Of a DNA stretch of 64,000 bases, positions 1-12,726 are shown piece by piece. Source of the stretch: Pseudomonas caspiana (GTDB lineage Bacteria; Pseudomonadota; Gammaproteobacteria; Pseudomonadales; Pseudomonadaceae). The stretch lies in assembly GCF_002158995.1 (NCBI RefSeq), contig NZ_LOHF01000001.1:268699-332698 (forward strand), read 5' to 3'. Both the position numbers and the translations under genes were made by a program. The notes beneath the pieces are model-generated. The model ran no database searches. It was given only the letters and a program-made list of their open reading frames with translations, and was not told the DNA's origin. The number at the start of each line of letters is the position of its first letter. Position 1 is the first letter of the stretch.

Positions 1-120
1 TATGCCGAGCGACAGCGAGGCACCTAGTGGTGGGGTAAGAGCGTTTTGCTTACTTTTGCGCCCCAAAAGTGAGGCGCCGTAAGGGCGCAACCAATATCAG
101 CCGTGACAGCGGTTACGGAT

Positions 121-187
121 ATGTACACAAGAATTGCGACATGAAAGTTGTGTACATCGCTTATCGCGGGCAAGCCCAGCTCCCACA
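121..187. repeat. Inverted repeat plus single REP-like unit downstream of metH
   Basis: The left-edge stretch before metH (1-224) has no convincing gene. It contains a perfect 10-bp inverted repeat, ATGTACACAA at 121-130 and TTGTGTACAT at 148-157. Next to it is one Pseudomonas REP-like unit, ATCGCGGGCAAGCCCAGCTC at 163-182 followed by CCACA. Both lie just past the metH stop codon, so they may form the 3' end of the metH transcript. Bases 1-100 look like ordinary intergenic sequence and I recognise nothing else there. Confidence 0.55.
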
Positions 188-224
188 GGACTGCATTATC
201 AGTTCAATCCCTGAGGATTACTGC

Positions 225-3932
<3,708 letters not shown>

Positions 3933-4097
3933 AGGGCTACCTGGAAAAGATCGATACAGAAAGGTCGAAATGATAGCAAACCCGAACGGTTTTGGTGTTG
4001 ATAACACTTTGGTATGAATATCGCTCATGTTGGCGTGCGATATCCTCTGTAGAATTGCTGCGTTTTTTTACCTTTCTCGACCTTTTGGACGCTGGAT

Positions 4098-6398
4098 ATG
4101 CCGTATCGCTTCTTAATAAGCATCGCTGTGTTGTTGATCGGCATGTCTCAGGCCCAAGCGGTCGACCAGCCTGTGCAGCCGAACATTTCCTATGTTCGGG
4201 ATATTCAGCCAATCCTTACCGAGAAGTGCGTGGCCTGTCATGCCTGCAACGACGCGCCATGCCAGTTGAATCTGGGGGCCGGGGAGGGCGTTGCTCGAGG
4301 CGCCAGCAAGATTCCGGTGTATGAAGGCGATCGCAGCGTTGCTCAGGCGCCCACCCGTTTGTTCATCGATGCCAATGGGCCGAAAGCCTGGGAGAGCAAG
4401 GGTTTTTACTCGGTGCTCGACGCCCAGGGAAGCCAGGCTGCATTAATGAGCAGAATGCTCGACCTGGGACGTAACGCACCGCTCGAGCCGAATGCGAAGA
4501 TCCCGCCTGAAATCGTGCTGGGCCTGAATCGTGAAAACCTCTGCGCCCAGCCGGGGGAGTACAACGCATATGCCCAGGCGCACCCCAAAGAAGGTATGCC
4601 GCTGGCCGTCGCCGGGTTGAGCGACGCTGAGTACGAGACCCTGCAACGCTGGTTCGCTGCGGGCGCTCCGGTGGATGACAAGGCGCAAAGCCCCTCAATC
4701 AGTGAATTGTCGCAGATTGCCGAGTGGGAAGCTTTGCTCAATCAGCCAGGTTCGACTCAGGCGCTGGTGGGCCGCTGGTTGTACGAGCATCTGTTCCTCG
4801 CGCACATCTATTTTGCAGGCGGTGAGCCGGGGCATTTCTTTCAGTGGGTGCGCTCGCGCACGCCGAGCGGTCAGCCGATCGATGTGATAGCCACCCGCAG
4901 GCCGAACGACGATCCGGGAAGCGACTTCTATTACCGTCTTGAACAAGTCAAAGGGGTGATCGTTCACAAGACTCACATCACCTACCCGCTTGGCCCGCAG
5001 AAGATGGCCCGGGTCAAGCAGCTGTTCTACGGCAACGATTGGCACGTGGATTCGTTGCCAGGGTACGGCCCGGGGCGTCGTGCCAATCCGTTCGAAACCT
5101 TCGAGGCGATTCCTGCGGTCGCGCGTTATCAATTCATGCTGGATAACGCGGAATACTTCGTCCGCACGTTTATTCGCGGACCTGTGTGTCGCGGGCAGAT
5201 TGCTACTGACGTGATTCGCGATCAGTTCTGGGTGATGTTCCAGGAGCCAGCCCACGACCGCTATATCTTCGATGCACGGTATCGCGGTCTGGCGACACCC
5301 TTGCTGGCCATGCCGGGGCAAAACGATGATGTGGGCAGTGTACTGAGCTTGTGGCACAGCTACAGAGACAAGCGCAACGAATATGAAGACCTGCGCCGCG
5401 ACAGCTACGCCGACATGCCGCCCCCTGGCTGGGCGACATTATGGGCTGGCAACGATAACGCCTTGTTGACCGTCTTCCGCCACTTTGACAGTGCGTCGGT
5501 CAATAAAGGCCTGATCGGTGAAGTACCGCAGACGTTATGGCTGTTCGATTTCCCGCTGCTGGAGCGCACGTATTATCAGTTGGCGGTGAACTTCGATGTT
5601 TACGGCAACGTGTCGCATCAGGTTCAGACGCGGCTTTATTTCGACCTGATCCGCAATGGCGCCGAGGTTAACTTCTTGCGTCTGATGCCGGCCAACAAAC
5701 GTGACGATATCTTGAGTGACTGGTATCGCAACGGCGGCAAAGTGAAGATGTGGCTCGACTATCAGAGCATCGACAATGACACGCCAAGCGGCATGAAACT
5801 GGACGAGAAGGATCCGAAACGCGATTTCGCCCTGAAGCTGGTAGAGCGTGCAGGTACGTTGAATGCTGCGCCGGACCCAATCAATCGCTGTTCAGGCGCT
5901 TACTGTTCGCGGGCGGGTATCAGTGACACTTTCGCTCAGGTCGAGCAGTCGCTGAGCCATCTCACTGGACGCCCGGCGGCAGGGTTGAAGGTTATTGATT
6001 TTTTGCCTGAAGCAACGATGCTGCGTATTGAAGATGGCACTGGCAAACGAACGATGTACAGCATGCTGCGCAACCGGTCCCATACCAACGTCGCGTTCTT
6101 GCTGGGTGAGTCCTATCGTTACCAGCCCGGCCTGGACACGTTGACGATTTATCCGGGGGTGTTGGCGAGCTACCCTAATTTCATGTTCAACGTGCCTGCC
6201 AGTCAGGTGCCTGAGTTTGTTCAGCTCATGCAGCAAGCCCGGCATCAGCAGGAGTTTGAGAAGATTGTTGAACGTTGGGGCGTGCGCCGTAGTAATCCGC
6301 AGTTCTGGGCGTACTTTCATGACCTGACTCGCTATATTCAGGAAACCGATCCTGTCGAGGCGGGGGTGATGGACATGAATCGGTACGAGAATCTGTAG
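4098..6398 (+). CDS. cti: Fatty acid cis-trans isomerase, periplasmic c-type haem protein
   Basis: Cti converts cis-unsaturated acyl chains of membrane phospholipids to the trans form, which stiffens the membrane quickly under solvent or heat stress. The 766-residue protein begins with a signal peptide ending AQA (about residue 21). It has a single haem-binding CVACH motif near residue 47, the arrangement known for Pseudomonas Cti. The rest is the family-specific catalytic region, with no other cofactor motif that I recognise. It is divergent from metH with about 165 bp between the starts, the same pairing I recall in other Pseudomonas genomes. The ribosome-binding site is weak. Export and haem attachment are inferred from the sequence. 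Confidence 0.93.
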   Translation: MPYRFLISIAVLLIGMSQAQAVDQPVQPNISYVRDIQPILTEKCVACHACNDAPCQLNLGAGEGVARGASKIPVYEGDRSVAQAPTRLFIDANGPKAWESKGFYSVLDAQGSQAALMSRMLDLGRNAPLEPNAKIPPEIVLGLNRENLCAQPGEYNAYAQAHPKEGMPLAVAGLSDAEYETLQRWFAAGAPVDDKAQSPSISELSQIAEWEALLNQPGSTQALVGRWLYEHLFLAHIYFAGGEPGHFFQWVRSRTPSGQPIDVIATRRPNDDPGSDFYYRLEQVKGVIVHKTHITYPLGPQKMARVKQLFYGNDWHVDSLPGYGPGRRANPFETFEAIPAVARYQFMLDNAEYFVRTFIRGPVCRGQIATDVIRDQFWVMFQEPAHDRYIFDARYRGLATPLLAMPGQNDDVGSVLSLWHSYRDKRNEYEDLRRDSYADMPPPGWATLWAGNDNALLTVFRHFDSASVNKGLIGEVPQTLWLFDFPLLERTYYQLAVNFDVYGNVSHQVQTRLYFDLIRNGAEVNFLRLMPANKRDDILSDWYRNGGKVKMWLDYQSIDNDTPSGMKLDEKDPKRDFALKLVERAGTLNAAPDPINRCSGAYCSRAGISDTFAQVEQSLSHLTGRPAAGLKVIDFLPEATMLRIEDGTGKRTMYSMLRNRSHTNVAFLLGESYRYQPGLDTLTIYPGVLASYPNFMFNVPASQVPEFVQLMQQARHQQEFEKIVERWGVRRSNPQFWAYFHDLTRYIQETDPVEAGVMDMNRYENL

Positions 6399-6483
6399 AT
6401 TTGCGCCGTCCTTATTGGGCAAGCCTCGCTCCCACATGAGATCGCATTTCTCATGTGGAAGATTCTATGTTGGCCCGGAAGCC

Positions 6484-6579
6484 GACGTGGGACCGGCTTT
6501 AGTCGGGAAGGCGGTATTTCTAACGATAGAGCTGTACTGCATGTACGAGCCTCTTCCCGGCTAAAGCCGGTCCCACGTC
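6484..6579. repeat. Inverted repeat with 27-bp arms after cti
   Basis: Arms 6484-6510 and 6553-6579 are nearly perfect reverse complements, with the core GTGGGACCGGCTTTAG. They enclose 42 bases. This is a typical Pseudomonas intergenic element, related to but different from the REP motif seen elsewhere in the window. It lies in the 358-bp gap between cti and the acyltransferase, which holds no gene that I can support. A shorter REP-like fragment (GGGCAAGCCTCGCTCCCAC) sits just after cti near 6418. Confidence 0.75.
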
Positions 6580-6756
6580 ATCAGTGAATGCTGCACACCA
6601 TGCTCCACATGGCCCGCAGCCATCTACCGCTGACCGGAAATCTCATTTTTTCATGACCTTTTAGGAACTATCACGGTCCGACCCCGTGAGTGTCCTTGTG
6701 CATGCTGATGTTTTTGCGGCCCTGGATTGTTGTTAAAAGAGGCAATGAGGTTTGTG

Positions 6757-7782
6757 ATGTTGATTTCGGTTCAAGCCCTGCGGGCACTCGCCGCGTGGGT
6801 CGTTGTGTGTCATCACTTCATGCAGATTTTTTTCAATTTCCACGCCAGCGGCCCGGTTGGCGACTTCTTCGTGACGAAGGGGGCAGTGGGGGTTGATATC
6901 TTTTTCGTCATCAGTGGCCTGGTGATCTTCCTTTCTACTCAGAACAGTGAAATGCCTGCCAGCCGCTTTATGCTCAATCGCATTATCCGGATTGTCCCGG
7001 CGTACTGGTTCTACACCGCAGCCATGGGCTTGCTACTGGTGTTTGCAGCGCCGTTGCTGCCTCACCAGGTGATCAATTGGCAGACGTTCATGCTGTCGCT
7101 GTTTTTCATCCCGGCAGAGAATCCTGGCGGCTATGGCTTGTACCCCACGCTGAACGTAGGCTGGACGCTTAATTACGAGATGTTCTTCTATCTATTGTTC
7201 TCCACGGTTTTCCTGTTCAAGCAGCGTCATCGACCCTTGATTGTGGCTGCAGCGCTGTTTGCGGTGTGTGAGGTGCTGGCGCGTTCCGGGCTGATCAGCC
7301 GTTTCTACGGCAACGACATCATTTATGAGTTCTTGCTGGGCATTGGCATCGGCATCATTTATCGCAAGGGCTGGATCAAAGAAGGGTTCTGGCTACCGTT
7401 GCTGGGTATCGCCACAGGACTGGTGGTCATTTATCACTTGGGTGCTGATCAGCAGCGGTTGCTTAACTGGGGCCTGCCAAGTGCATTGATTGTGCTGTCG
7501 TGCATCGCCATGGAACCGGTATTCAGGGGTAACAAGGTTCTCAAAGTGCTGGGTGACTGTTCCTACTCGGTCTATCTGCTCCATGTTCTGGTGCTGTACG
7601 GCGGCTGGCTCGCCTCGCAACACTACGACCTCAATCCCTATCTGGTTTTCGCTATCTGCGTACCGGTCATCGCGCTGGGTGCATGGATCAGTTATGAATG
7701 GCTGGAGAAGGGCCTTTACCGGCGCATGAAAGGTTGGCTGGACGAAAGACGCGCCAGAAATGCTTCTCAAGCGCTTTCCTGA
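6757..7782 (+). CDS. Membrane acyltransferase, acyltransferase-3 family
   Basis: This is a polytopic inner-membrane protein of the OatA/WecH/ExoZ class. Such enzymes O-acylate sugars of the cell surface, such as O-antigen, exopolysaccharide or peptidoglycan. Family marks are [14 protein letters not shown] at the N-terminus with the likely catalytic histidine, [14 protein letters not shown], and [11 protein letters not shown] near the C-terminus, with about ten hydrophobic segments between them. The ATG at 6757 (341 residues) has AATGAGG six bases upstream. An in-frame TTG at 6727 and ATG at 6745 have poorer spacing. The substrate cannot be told, because no polysaccharide genes are adjacent. 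It ends 70 bp before nfuA in the same direction. Confidence 0.87.
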   Translation: MLISVQALRALAAWVVVCHHFMQIFFNFHASGPVGDFFVTKGAVGVDIFFVISGLVIFLSTQNSEMPASRFMLNRIIRIVPAYWFYTAAMGLLLVFAAPLLPHQVINWQTFMLSLFFIPAENPGGYGLYPTLNVGWTLNYEMFFYLLFSTVFLFKQRHRPLIVAAALFAVCEVLARSGLISRFYGNDIIYEFLLGIGIGIIYRKGWIKEGFWLPLLGIATGLVVIYHLGADQQRLLNWGLPSALIVLSCIAMEPVFRGNKVLKVLGDCSYSVYLLHVLVLYGGWLASQHYDLNPYLVFAICVPVIALGAWISYEWLEKGLYRRMKGWLDERRARNASQALS

Positions 7783-7852
7783 CAAAAACACTAGGACTTT
7801 GTACGAAGCTGGGGATTGGCGTAAACTGCCCGCACGTCTGCGAGGAATTTTC

Positions 7853-8446
7853 ATGACCGCTATTACAATTACCGATGCTGCCCACGATTACCTGGCCGAT
7901 CTGCTGGAAAAGCAGAACACCCCGGGCATCGGCATCCGCGTGTTTATTACCCAACCTGGCACCCAGTACGCTGAAACCTGCATTGCCTACTGCAAGCCGG
8001 GCGAAGAAAAACCGGAAGACAAGGCCATTGGCCTGAAAAGCTTCACGGCCTGGATTGACGGCTTCAGCGAAAACTTTCTGGATGATGCCGTTGTTGATTA
8101 CGCCACCGACCGCATGGGCGGCCAGCTGACGATCAAGGCACCCAACGCTAAAGTGCCAATGGTCAATGCTGATAGCCCGATCAACGAGCGCATCAACTAT
8201 TACCTGCAAACCGAGATCAACCCAGGACTGGCCAGCCACGGCGGTCAGGTCACGTTGATTGACGTGGTTGAAGAGCAGGAACAGCACATCGCTGTTCTGC
8301 AATTTGGCGGCGGTTGCCAGGGTTGCGGCCAAGCTGACGTGACGCTGAAGGAAGGCATCGAGCGCACCTTGCTTGAGCGCATTCCAGAACTGCACGGCGT
8401 GCGTGACGTGACTGACCACACGCAGAAAGAAAACGCTTACTACTAA
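7853..8446 (+). CDS. nfuA: Iron-sulfur cluster carrier protein NfuA
   Basis: NfuA accepts a 4Fe-4S cluster from the assembly machinery and passes it to apo-enzymes, above all under oxidative stress or iron limitation. The 197 residues divide into an N-terminal degenerate A-type scaffold domain (residues 1-100) and a C-terminal Nfu domain. The Nfu domain carries the cluster-binding CxxC at C155/C158, in [11 protein letters not shown]. The ATG at 7853 has AGGA seven bases upstream. A longer frame back to 7760 overlaps the acyltransferase gene and adds residues unlike the family. A strong hairpin terminator follows 25 bp after the stop. Confidence 0.96.
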   Translation: MTAITITDAAHDYLADLLEKQNTPGIGIRVFITQPGTQYAETCIAYCKPGEEKPEDKAIGLKSFTAWIDGFSENFLDDAVVDYATDRMGGQLTIKAPNAKVPMVNADSPINERINYYLQTEINPGLASHGGQVTLIDVVEEQEQHIAVLQFGGGCQGCGQADVTLKEGIERTLLERIPELHGVRDVTDHTQKENAYY

Positions 8447-8471
8447 GCTGTTTGCTGCGCAGTATCAAAAG

Positions 8472-8494
8472 CCCCGACGTGTTCGGGGTTTTTT
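8472..8494 (+). terminator. Rho-independent terminator of nfuA
   Basis: CCCCGA and TCGGGG form a short GC stem with a 5-base loop, followed at once by TTTTTT. It sits 25 bp past the nfuA stop. Confidence 0.88.
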
Positions 8495-8548
8495 GTGTGA
8501 TCGGGATACCTGAGCATGCTGCGGTTATAAGTTGGAATGCTAATCCTT

Positions 8549-8631
8549 TGTGGGAGCTGGGCTTGCCCGCGATGAGGTTGGTTAACTTTTAGATCGCGTC
8601 ACCCTCATCGCGGGCGAGCCCGGCTCCCACA
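8549..8631. repeat. Inverted REP pair between nfuA and cobM
   Basis: Two copies of the Pseudomonas REP unit face each other. TGTGGGAGCTGGGCTTGCCC starts at 8549 (arm to 8576), and its reverse complement, with two changes, occupies 8604-8631. They separate the convergent genes nfuA and cobM and could act as a two-way transcript end or fold to protect the RNA. Confidence 0.85.
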
Positions 8632-8642
8632 GTAAATTGTGC

Positions 8643-9404
8643 TTAACGCGTGCCCTCGTACTTCCTGAACAAATGCGCATGCCCGGCACGGTACAGCGAT
8701 GACTCGCTGAATGCATCGCTGGACAGCACACGCCCCACCAGAATCAGCGCCGTGCGGCGAAAACCCTTCTCTTCAACCCTGGCTTCGATATCCGCCAGAG
8801 TGCCGACGACCCAGTCCTGATCCGGCCAGCTGGCGCGATGCACCACAGCGATCGGGCAATCTGCTCCGTAGTGGGGTGTCAGTTCGGCGACGATCTTCGA
8901 CAGGTTATTGACCCCCAGATGAATCGCCATGGTTGCCTTGTGACGGGCAAGATCGGCCAGAGCTTCGCCTTCGGGCATCGACGTCTTGTCCGCGTAACGG
9001 GTCAGAACGACCGTCTGAGAAATATCCGGCAGGGTCAGTTCAGTCTCCAGCAACGCAGCACAGGCTGCAGTCGCCGTAACGCCCGGGATGATCTCGAACG
9101 GAATATTCAATTCACGCAAGTGGCGAATTTGCTCGCCAATAGCGCCATACAGGCTTGGGTCACCGGAGTGCACGCGGGCCACATCCTGGCCCTGTTCATG
9201 AGCAGATTTCATCAAGGCGATGATCTGTTCCAGGTGCAACTCGGCACTGTTGCTCACCTGAACCGCCTGGTGGCCTTCCAGAACGGCGGCAGGCACTAGC
9301 GAGCCTGCATAGATGATCACCGGGCAACTGCGGATCAGCCGCTGGCCTTTGACTGTGATCAGCTCAGGATCGCCGGGGCCTGCGCCGATGAAAAAGACCG
9401 TCAT
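8643..9404 (-). CDS. cobM: Precorrin-4 C(11)-methyltransferase
   Basis: CobM transfers a methyl group from S-adenosylmethionine to C-11 of precorrin-4, giving precorrin-5 in aerobic cobalamin synthesis. The 253 residues fit the tetrapyrrole methylase fold: MTVFFIGAGPGDPELITVKG at the N-terminus forms the first SAM loop, and VHSGDPSLYGAIGEQ is the second family motif. The ATG at 9404 is preceded by TGGAG six bases upstream. An upstream extension to 9473 would overlap cobE and lacks family similarity. It follows cobE by 37 bp, so the two are probably co-transcribed. Confidence 0.94.
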   Translation of the reverse strand: MTVFFIGAGPGDPELITVKGQRLIRSCPVIIYAGSLVPAAVLEGHQAVQVSNSAELHLEQIIALMKSAHEQGQDVARVHSGDPSLYGAIGEQIRHLRELNIPFEIIPGVTATAACAALLETELTLPDISQTVVLTRYADKTSMPEGEALADLARHKATMAIHLGVNNLSKIVAELTPHYGADCPIAVVHRASWPDQDWVVGTLADIEARVEEKGFRRTALILVGRVLSSDAFSESSLYRAGHAHLFRKYEGTR

Positions 9405-9441
9405 GAAGACTCCAGATGTGAAGGGGCAAAAATAGCGATTA

Positions 9442-9858
9442 TCAGCGAATTGGCCGGGCAATGGCCAAAGCAAAAGTGGCTTGCGAGGATTTCTTGCGAG
9501 TTATCAGCAGCTCGGCAGCGCCTGACTGGCTTGCCGAAGCCAGCGCGGCGCTTTCTGCGATGCCATAGCAACCGGTGTATTCAAAGGCGATCTCTGAGCG
9601 ATGACTGAGCTGCGACTCGTAGGCGGTCAATTGTTCCGGGCTGAAGAAACTCAACGGCAAATCAAGCTCAGTCGCTAATTCCAGCAGGCCTGGCTCCTGG
9701 CTTTTCAGGTCGATAGAGGCAAGGGCGCTGATGTCTTCACGGCGCAGATCATGACTTTCAAGGCTGCGCTCAATAAGCTCCAGCAGCGCCGCTGCGGAGC
9801 AACCACGTTGGCAACCCAAGCCTGCCACCAGGATCGGCCGCTTTTTATCAAACAACAT
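9442..9858 (-). CDS. cobE: Cobalamin biosynthesis protein CobE (CbiG C-terminal family)
   Basis: This 138-residue protein matches the stand-alone CobE family, equal to the C-terminal domain of CbiG. It begins with the typical VAGLGCQRGCSAAALLELIE and has the ASIDLKSQEPGLLELA segment of that fold. In the aerobic pathway CobE is thought to help the ring-contraction steps, but its exact role is not settled. The ATG at 9858 has GTGAG just upstream; an in-frame GTG at 9867 is an alternative start. It lies directly before cobM in the same direction. Confidence 0.9.
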   Translation of the reverse strand: MLFDKKRPILVAGLGCQRGCSAAALLELIERSLESHDLRREDISALASIDLKSQEPGLLELATELDLPLSFFSPEQLTAYESQLSHRSEIAFEYTGCYGIAESAALASASQSGAAELLITRKKSSQATFALAIARPIR

Positions 9859-9886
9859 ATAACTCACTGAATTGAAATGTTTTTCT

Positions 9887-9973
9887 GTAGGAGCTCACGA
9901 GCATTGCGAGGCAGCGATGAGGGTGTATCTGGCGGGACGCCATCGCTGCCTCGCGGTGCTCATGAGCTCCTAC
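9887..9973. repeat. Inverted repeat with 33-bp arms between cobE and cbtA
   Basis: Arms 9887-9919 and 9941-9973 are near-perfect reverse complements beginning GTAGGAGCTCACGAGC. They enclose 21 bases. Elements with the same outer end occur at 29181 and 63652. It lies between cbtA and cobE, which point the same way, so it may end or process the riboswitch-controlled cbtBA transcript. Confidence 0.78.
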
Positions 9974-10020
9974 AAGTCCAATGTTTGCTGCGAGACTGCT
10001 TATGTCAAACTTGCTCAAGA

Positions 10021-10728
10021 TCAGGCAGGGTCGAGATCAGGATTGTTGCGACGGAACAGCCACGTGCTGATCAGCCCCATGGCGATCCAGAACACCGCGT
10101 TGGTCAGCAGCGAAGCCATCACGAATTGCGACTCCAGCGCTTCTGGTGCCAGGCTTTCATGGGTTTCAGGCTGCGGAGCGCCGATGAGGTGAGGCACTAC
10201 CAGAATCGCAACGCCCAAGGCTTTCAAAAGCCAGTTCTGGGCAAAGACGATCAGCGCGAGAGCAACAGCCGTCGAGGCTGCCGTGCCGATCCACCAGATT
10301 TGTCGCTGATTGAGGTCCGCAGCAGCGGTGCCCGGCAGCTCAGGTGGCAGGCCCAGCGTTGGCGCCAGGGTAAACACGGCAAAACCGGCCAGCCCCCAGA
10401 ACAGGCCTTGGGAGGTTTTGCCCGGCGCTCGCAAGGTGTACAGCGCAGCCAGCATCAGTGCGAAGCCGACCGCGACCACCAGATTGCCACCGGTGGTCGA
10501 GACGATGCGCTGCCAGCCGTCTTCCGGCGACCAGGCTTCGTCGTCATGCACGTGACCCGCCGGTGCGGCCTCGCCGTGAGCGTGCTCATGGACCTGCTCG
10601 GCAGGTGCGTTTTCATAGGTTTCAGCCTGCAGGATCAACGGCGTAATCCAGAAACTTTGCAGCAGGGTCAACAGCAGGGCGGCAAGCAGGCCAGTAAACC
10701 CGGCCGTTTGAGCGATTCGCTTGAACAT
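10021..10728 (-). CDS. cbtA: CbtA-type cobalt transporter subunit
   Basis: CbtA is a predicted inner-membrane cobalt importer found under B12 riboswitch control in proteobacteria. The 235 residues contain about five to six membrane segments. The first is FTGLLAALLLTLLQSFWITP. It is followed by a histidine-rich loop (VHEHAHGEAAPAGHVHDD, about residues 35-55) that fits metal capture. The ATG at 10728 is only 11 bp after the cbtB stop. The open frame continues upstream to 10998, but that part is unlike CbtA and overlaps cbtB. Together with cbtB it supplies cobalt to the chelatase encoded to the right. Confidence 0.93.
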   Translation of the reverse strand: MFKRIAQTAGFTGLLAALLLTLLQSFWITPLILQAETYENAPAEQVHEHAHGEAAPAGHVHDDEAWSPEDGWQRIVSTTGGNLVVAVGFALMLAALYTLRAPGKTSQGLFWGLAGFAVFTLAPTLGLPPELPGTAAADLNQRQIWWIGTAASTAVALALIVFAQNWLLKALGVAILVVPHLIGAPQPETHESLAPEALESQFVMASLLTNAVFWIAMGLISTWLFRRNNPDLDPA

Positions 10729-10739
10729 GGCGTCAGGTC

Positions 10740-10925
10740 TCAATGGCAAGGAAAGGCGGCGCTGTGCCGGGTATCGTGGGCGGCATTGTGTACCGCTTCG
10801 ATGTGGGAGAAACCGGCGAAGTACACAAGGCATGCGCCAAGAATCGCTGCGCTGATGGCGGCGGTCAGGCGTTGGCTTCGGGTGGTTGCAGTGCTGGCGG
10901 AATGGCTGGTTGTACTGATCGACAT
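10740..10925 (-). CDS. cbtB: CbtB, small cobalt transporter subunit
   Basis: The 61-residue protein has one membrane helix (AISAAILGACLVYFAG) and a C-terminal tail with five histidines ending in PCH, the hallmark of CbtB. It is the first gene behind the minus-strand cobalamin riboswitch and is probably co-translated with cbtA. The ATG at 10925 has AGAGGGAAG upstream. A longer frame to 11108 would run into the riboswitch and is not real protein. Confidence 0.92.
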   Translation of the reverse strand: MSISTTSHSASTATTRSQRLTAAISAAILGACLVYFAGFSHIEAVHNAAHDTRHSAAFPCH

Positions 10926-11029
10926 GGCGCTTCCCTCTGAATGTCGGCAAGCAGGCATGCGCAGCACTGTCCCGCTGACGAGTGTCAGGGGAGTGCAACT
11001 GCGCCCGCCCACCGCGGGTTCGTTATTTG

Positions 11030-11245
11030 TTTCATGTCGGGCCGGTCTCCGGGCTTGCGAGGGGGTGAGCGCTCGATGGCGTTCAACCTGCAAGAATCGC
11101 CTTCCCATGCCGTGATCGGCACAGTGGATCTGATTCTTCGCTCACTTACCGTTGCGGGGGCAGCGCCGGACTTGTACAGACCAAAGGCCTGAACGCACCG
11201 GTTTCCCGTTTCACCCTGTGAGGGGCACCCGTAACAAGGCGTGTA
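11030..11245 (-). promoter_or_regulatory. Cobalamin riboswitch controlling cbtBA
   Basis: On the minus strand the leader of cbtB shows the conserved blocks of the adenosylcobalamin riboswitch in order. GGTGCCCCT and AGGGTGAAACGGGAA lie near 11230-11195, GCTGCCCCCGCAACGGTAAG near 11165-11145, and ATGGGAAGG near 11105. The B12 box AGCCCGGAGACCGGCC lies at about 11056-11040. About 105 bases separate the B12 box from the cbtB ATG. High cobalamin should switch the operon off; whether this is by termination or by hiding the ribosome site cannot be told by eye. Confidence 0.95.
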
Positions 11246-11299
11246 GGAGAGCACGCGCCTGCGGGGAACGTCAATCAGTTGATTGACCTGCCCGCAGTC

Positions 11300-11525
11300 A
11301 CTGCGTAGCCTTGCAGGTTCGAGGTTCTCCAGCTGATCCAATGGCATGGAGCTAAGACGGGAACGCGGTCGATGCCGCGGCTGCCCCCGCAACTGTAAGC
11401 GGTGCTGATTTATCGCACAGTCTTTGCAAAGCCACTGCACAGCCTCTGTCTGTGCGGGAAGGCGCAATGACTGCCCCGGAGATACTCCAGGTGCGCCGCA
11501 AGCCAGGAGACCTGCCTCGATTCGG
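11300..11525 (+). promoter_or_regulatory. Cobalamin riboswitch controlling cobW-cobN-chlI
   Basis: A second cobalamin riboswitch, on the plus strand. GACGGGAACGCGGT lies near 11356, GCTGCCCCCGCAACTGTAAG near 11380-11399, AAGCCACTG near 11429, CGGGAAGG near 11455, and the B12 box AAGCCAGGAGACCTGCC at 11500-11516. It precedes cobW by about 135 bases. It points away from the cbtB riboswitch, with roughly 55 bp between the two 5' ends, so two promoters must lie in or overlap that short space. Confidence 0.94.
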
Positions 11526-11658
11526 GCCTTGTGCCCGACGAATTCTCACTACAACCGGGCGGGGTGATCCGGTGGCGAATCGTATCTCTGTGGCTACACA
11601 TCTGTGGCCACACAGGGTTTTCGTCCTGCTTGCCCGCCGTATTGCCAAAGGGCATCCG

Positions 11659-12723
11659 ATGAAAACACTGGCCAAACTTCCCGTCACTATCGTTACCGGT
11701 TTCCTCGGTTCGGGCAAAACCACCTTGCTGCGCCACATGCTGGATAACGCTGAGGGCCGGCGCATTGCCGTGATCGTCAATGAGTTCGGCGAGCTGGGCA
11801 TTGACGGCGAAATCCTCAAGCAATGCACCATCGGCTGCACTGAAGAAGAGGCGGTTGGCCGCGTTTACGAACTGGCCAACGGCTGCTTGTGCTGCACCGT
11901 GCAGGAAGAATTCTTCCCGGTCATGCGTGAACTGGTGGCACGGCGTGGCGATCTGGACCACATCCTCATCGAAACCTCCGGCCTGGCTCTGCCAAAACCA
12001 CTGGTACAAGCCTTCCAGTGGCCAGAAATTCGTAATGCCTGCACCGTTGATGCGGTCATCACTGTCGTCGACAGCCCCGCAGTTCTCGCAGGTACGTTTG
12101 CTGCTTTCCCTGATCAGGTCGACGCACAGCGCAAGCTCGATCCGAACCTGGATCATGAATCGCCACTGCATGAGTTGTTTGCTGATCAACTGGCCAGCGC
12201 TGATCTGGTAATCCTCAACAAGTCCGACATGATCGACGCTGCCGGTCTGGCCGCCGTGCGTGCCGAAGTCTCCGAAGAGCTGCCGCCAGCGGTCAAGGTC
12301 ATCGAAGCCAGCAGCGGTCGTCTGCCTATCAATGTCTTGCTGGGCCTGGGTGCTGAATCCGAACAGCATATCGATGGTCGCAAGACCCATCACGATCATC
12401 ACGAAGGCGATGACCATGATGACCACGATCACGACGCGTTCGATTCCATTTCAATCAAACTGCCCGAAGCTGACGACAGTCTGTTGCTCGATGCACTGAC
12501 CCAACTGGTCGTGCAGCACGGCATTCTGCGGGTCAAGGGTTTCGCCGCCATACCGGGCAAGCCGATGCGCTTGCTGATTCAGGGCGTGGGTACGCGTTTC
12601 GACAAGCACTTCGACCGCGCCTGGGGGGCTGACGAAGAGCGCGCCACTCATTTGGTATTGATTGGCCAGAAACTCGACGCTGCTGCGCTTGAATCCCAGC
12701 TGCGCGCTGCGCTAGCGGGTTGA
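11659..12723 (+). CDS. cobW: Cobalamin biosynthesis GTPase CobW
   Basis: CobW is a G3E-family GTPase and metallochaperone thought to deliver cobalt for insertion by the CobN chelatase. The 354 residues show the Walker A loop GFLGSGKTT (residues 14-22) and the metal-site motif CLCC (C76, C78, C79). A histidine/aspartate-rich stretch follows at about residues 235-258 (KTHHDHHEGDDHDDHDHD), then the CobW C-terminal domain. The ATG at 11659 follows AAAGGG by six bases. An upstream ATG at 11473 would place the start inside the riboswitch. cobN begins 3 bp after the stop, which suggests translational coupling. Confidence 0.96.
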   Translation: MKTLAKLPVTIVTGFLGSGKTTLLRHMLDNAEGRRIAVIVNEFGELGIDGEILKQCTIGCTEEEAVGRVYELANGCLCCTVQEEFFPVMRELVARRGDLDHILIETSGLALPKPLVQAFQWPEIRNACTVDAVITVVDSPAVLAGTFAAFPDQVDAQRKLDPNLDHESPLHELFADQLASADLVILNKSDMIDAAGLAAVRAEVSEELPPAVKVIEASSGRLPINVLLGLGAESEQHIDGRKTHHDHHEGDDHDDHDHDAFDSISIKLPEADDSLLLDALTQLVVQHGILRVKGFAAIPGKPMRLLIQGVGTRFDKHFDRAWGADEERATHLVLIGQKLDAAALESQLRAALAG

Positions 12724-12726
12724 TTC

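Noticed and set aside
3933..4097. A SAH or cobalamin riboswitch before metH
   Set aside because: I looked for conserved blocks in the short leader and saw none.
9877..11115. A 412-codon open frame on the plus strand across cbtA, cbtB and the riboswitch
   Set aside because: Its composition is Arg/Gln-rich and domain-free, and it lies opposite two genes and a structured RNA leader.
11473..11659. Longer CobW start upstream of 11659
   Set aside because: The extra residues are encoded by the riboswitch itself and have no similarity to CobW; the ATG at 11659 has a proper ribosome site.
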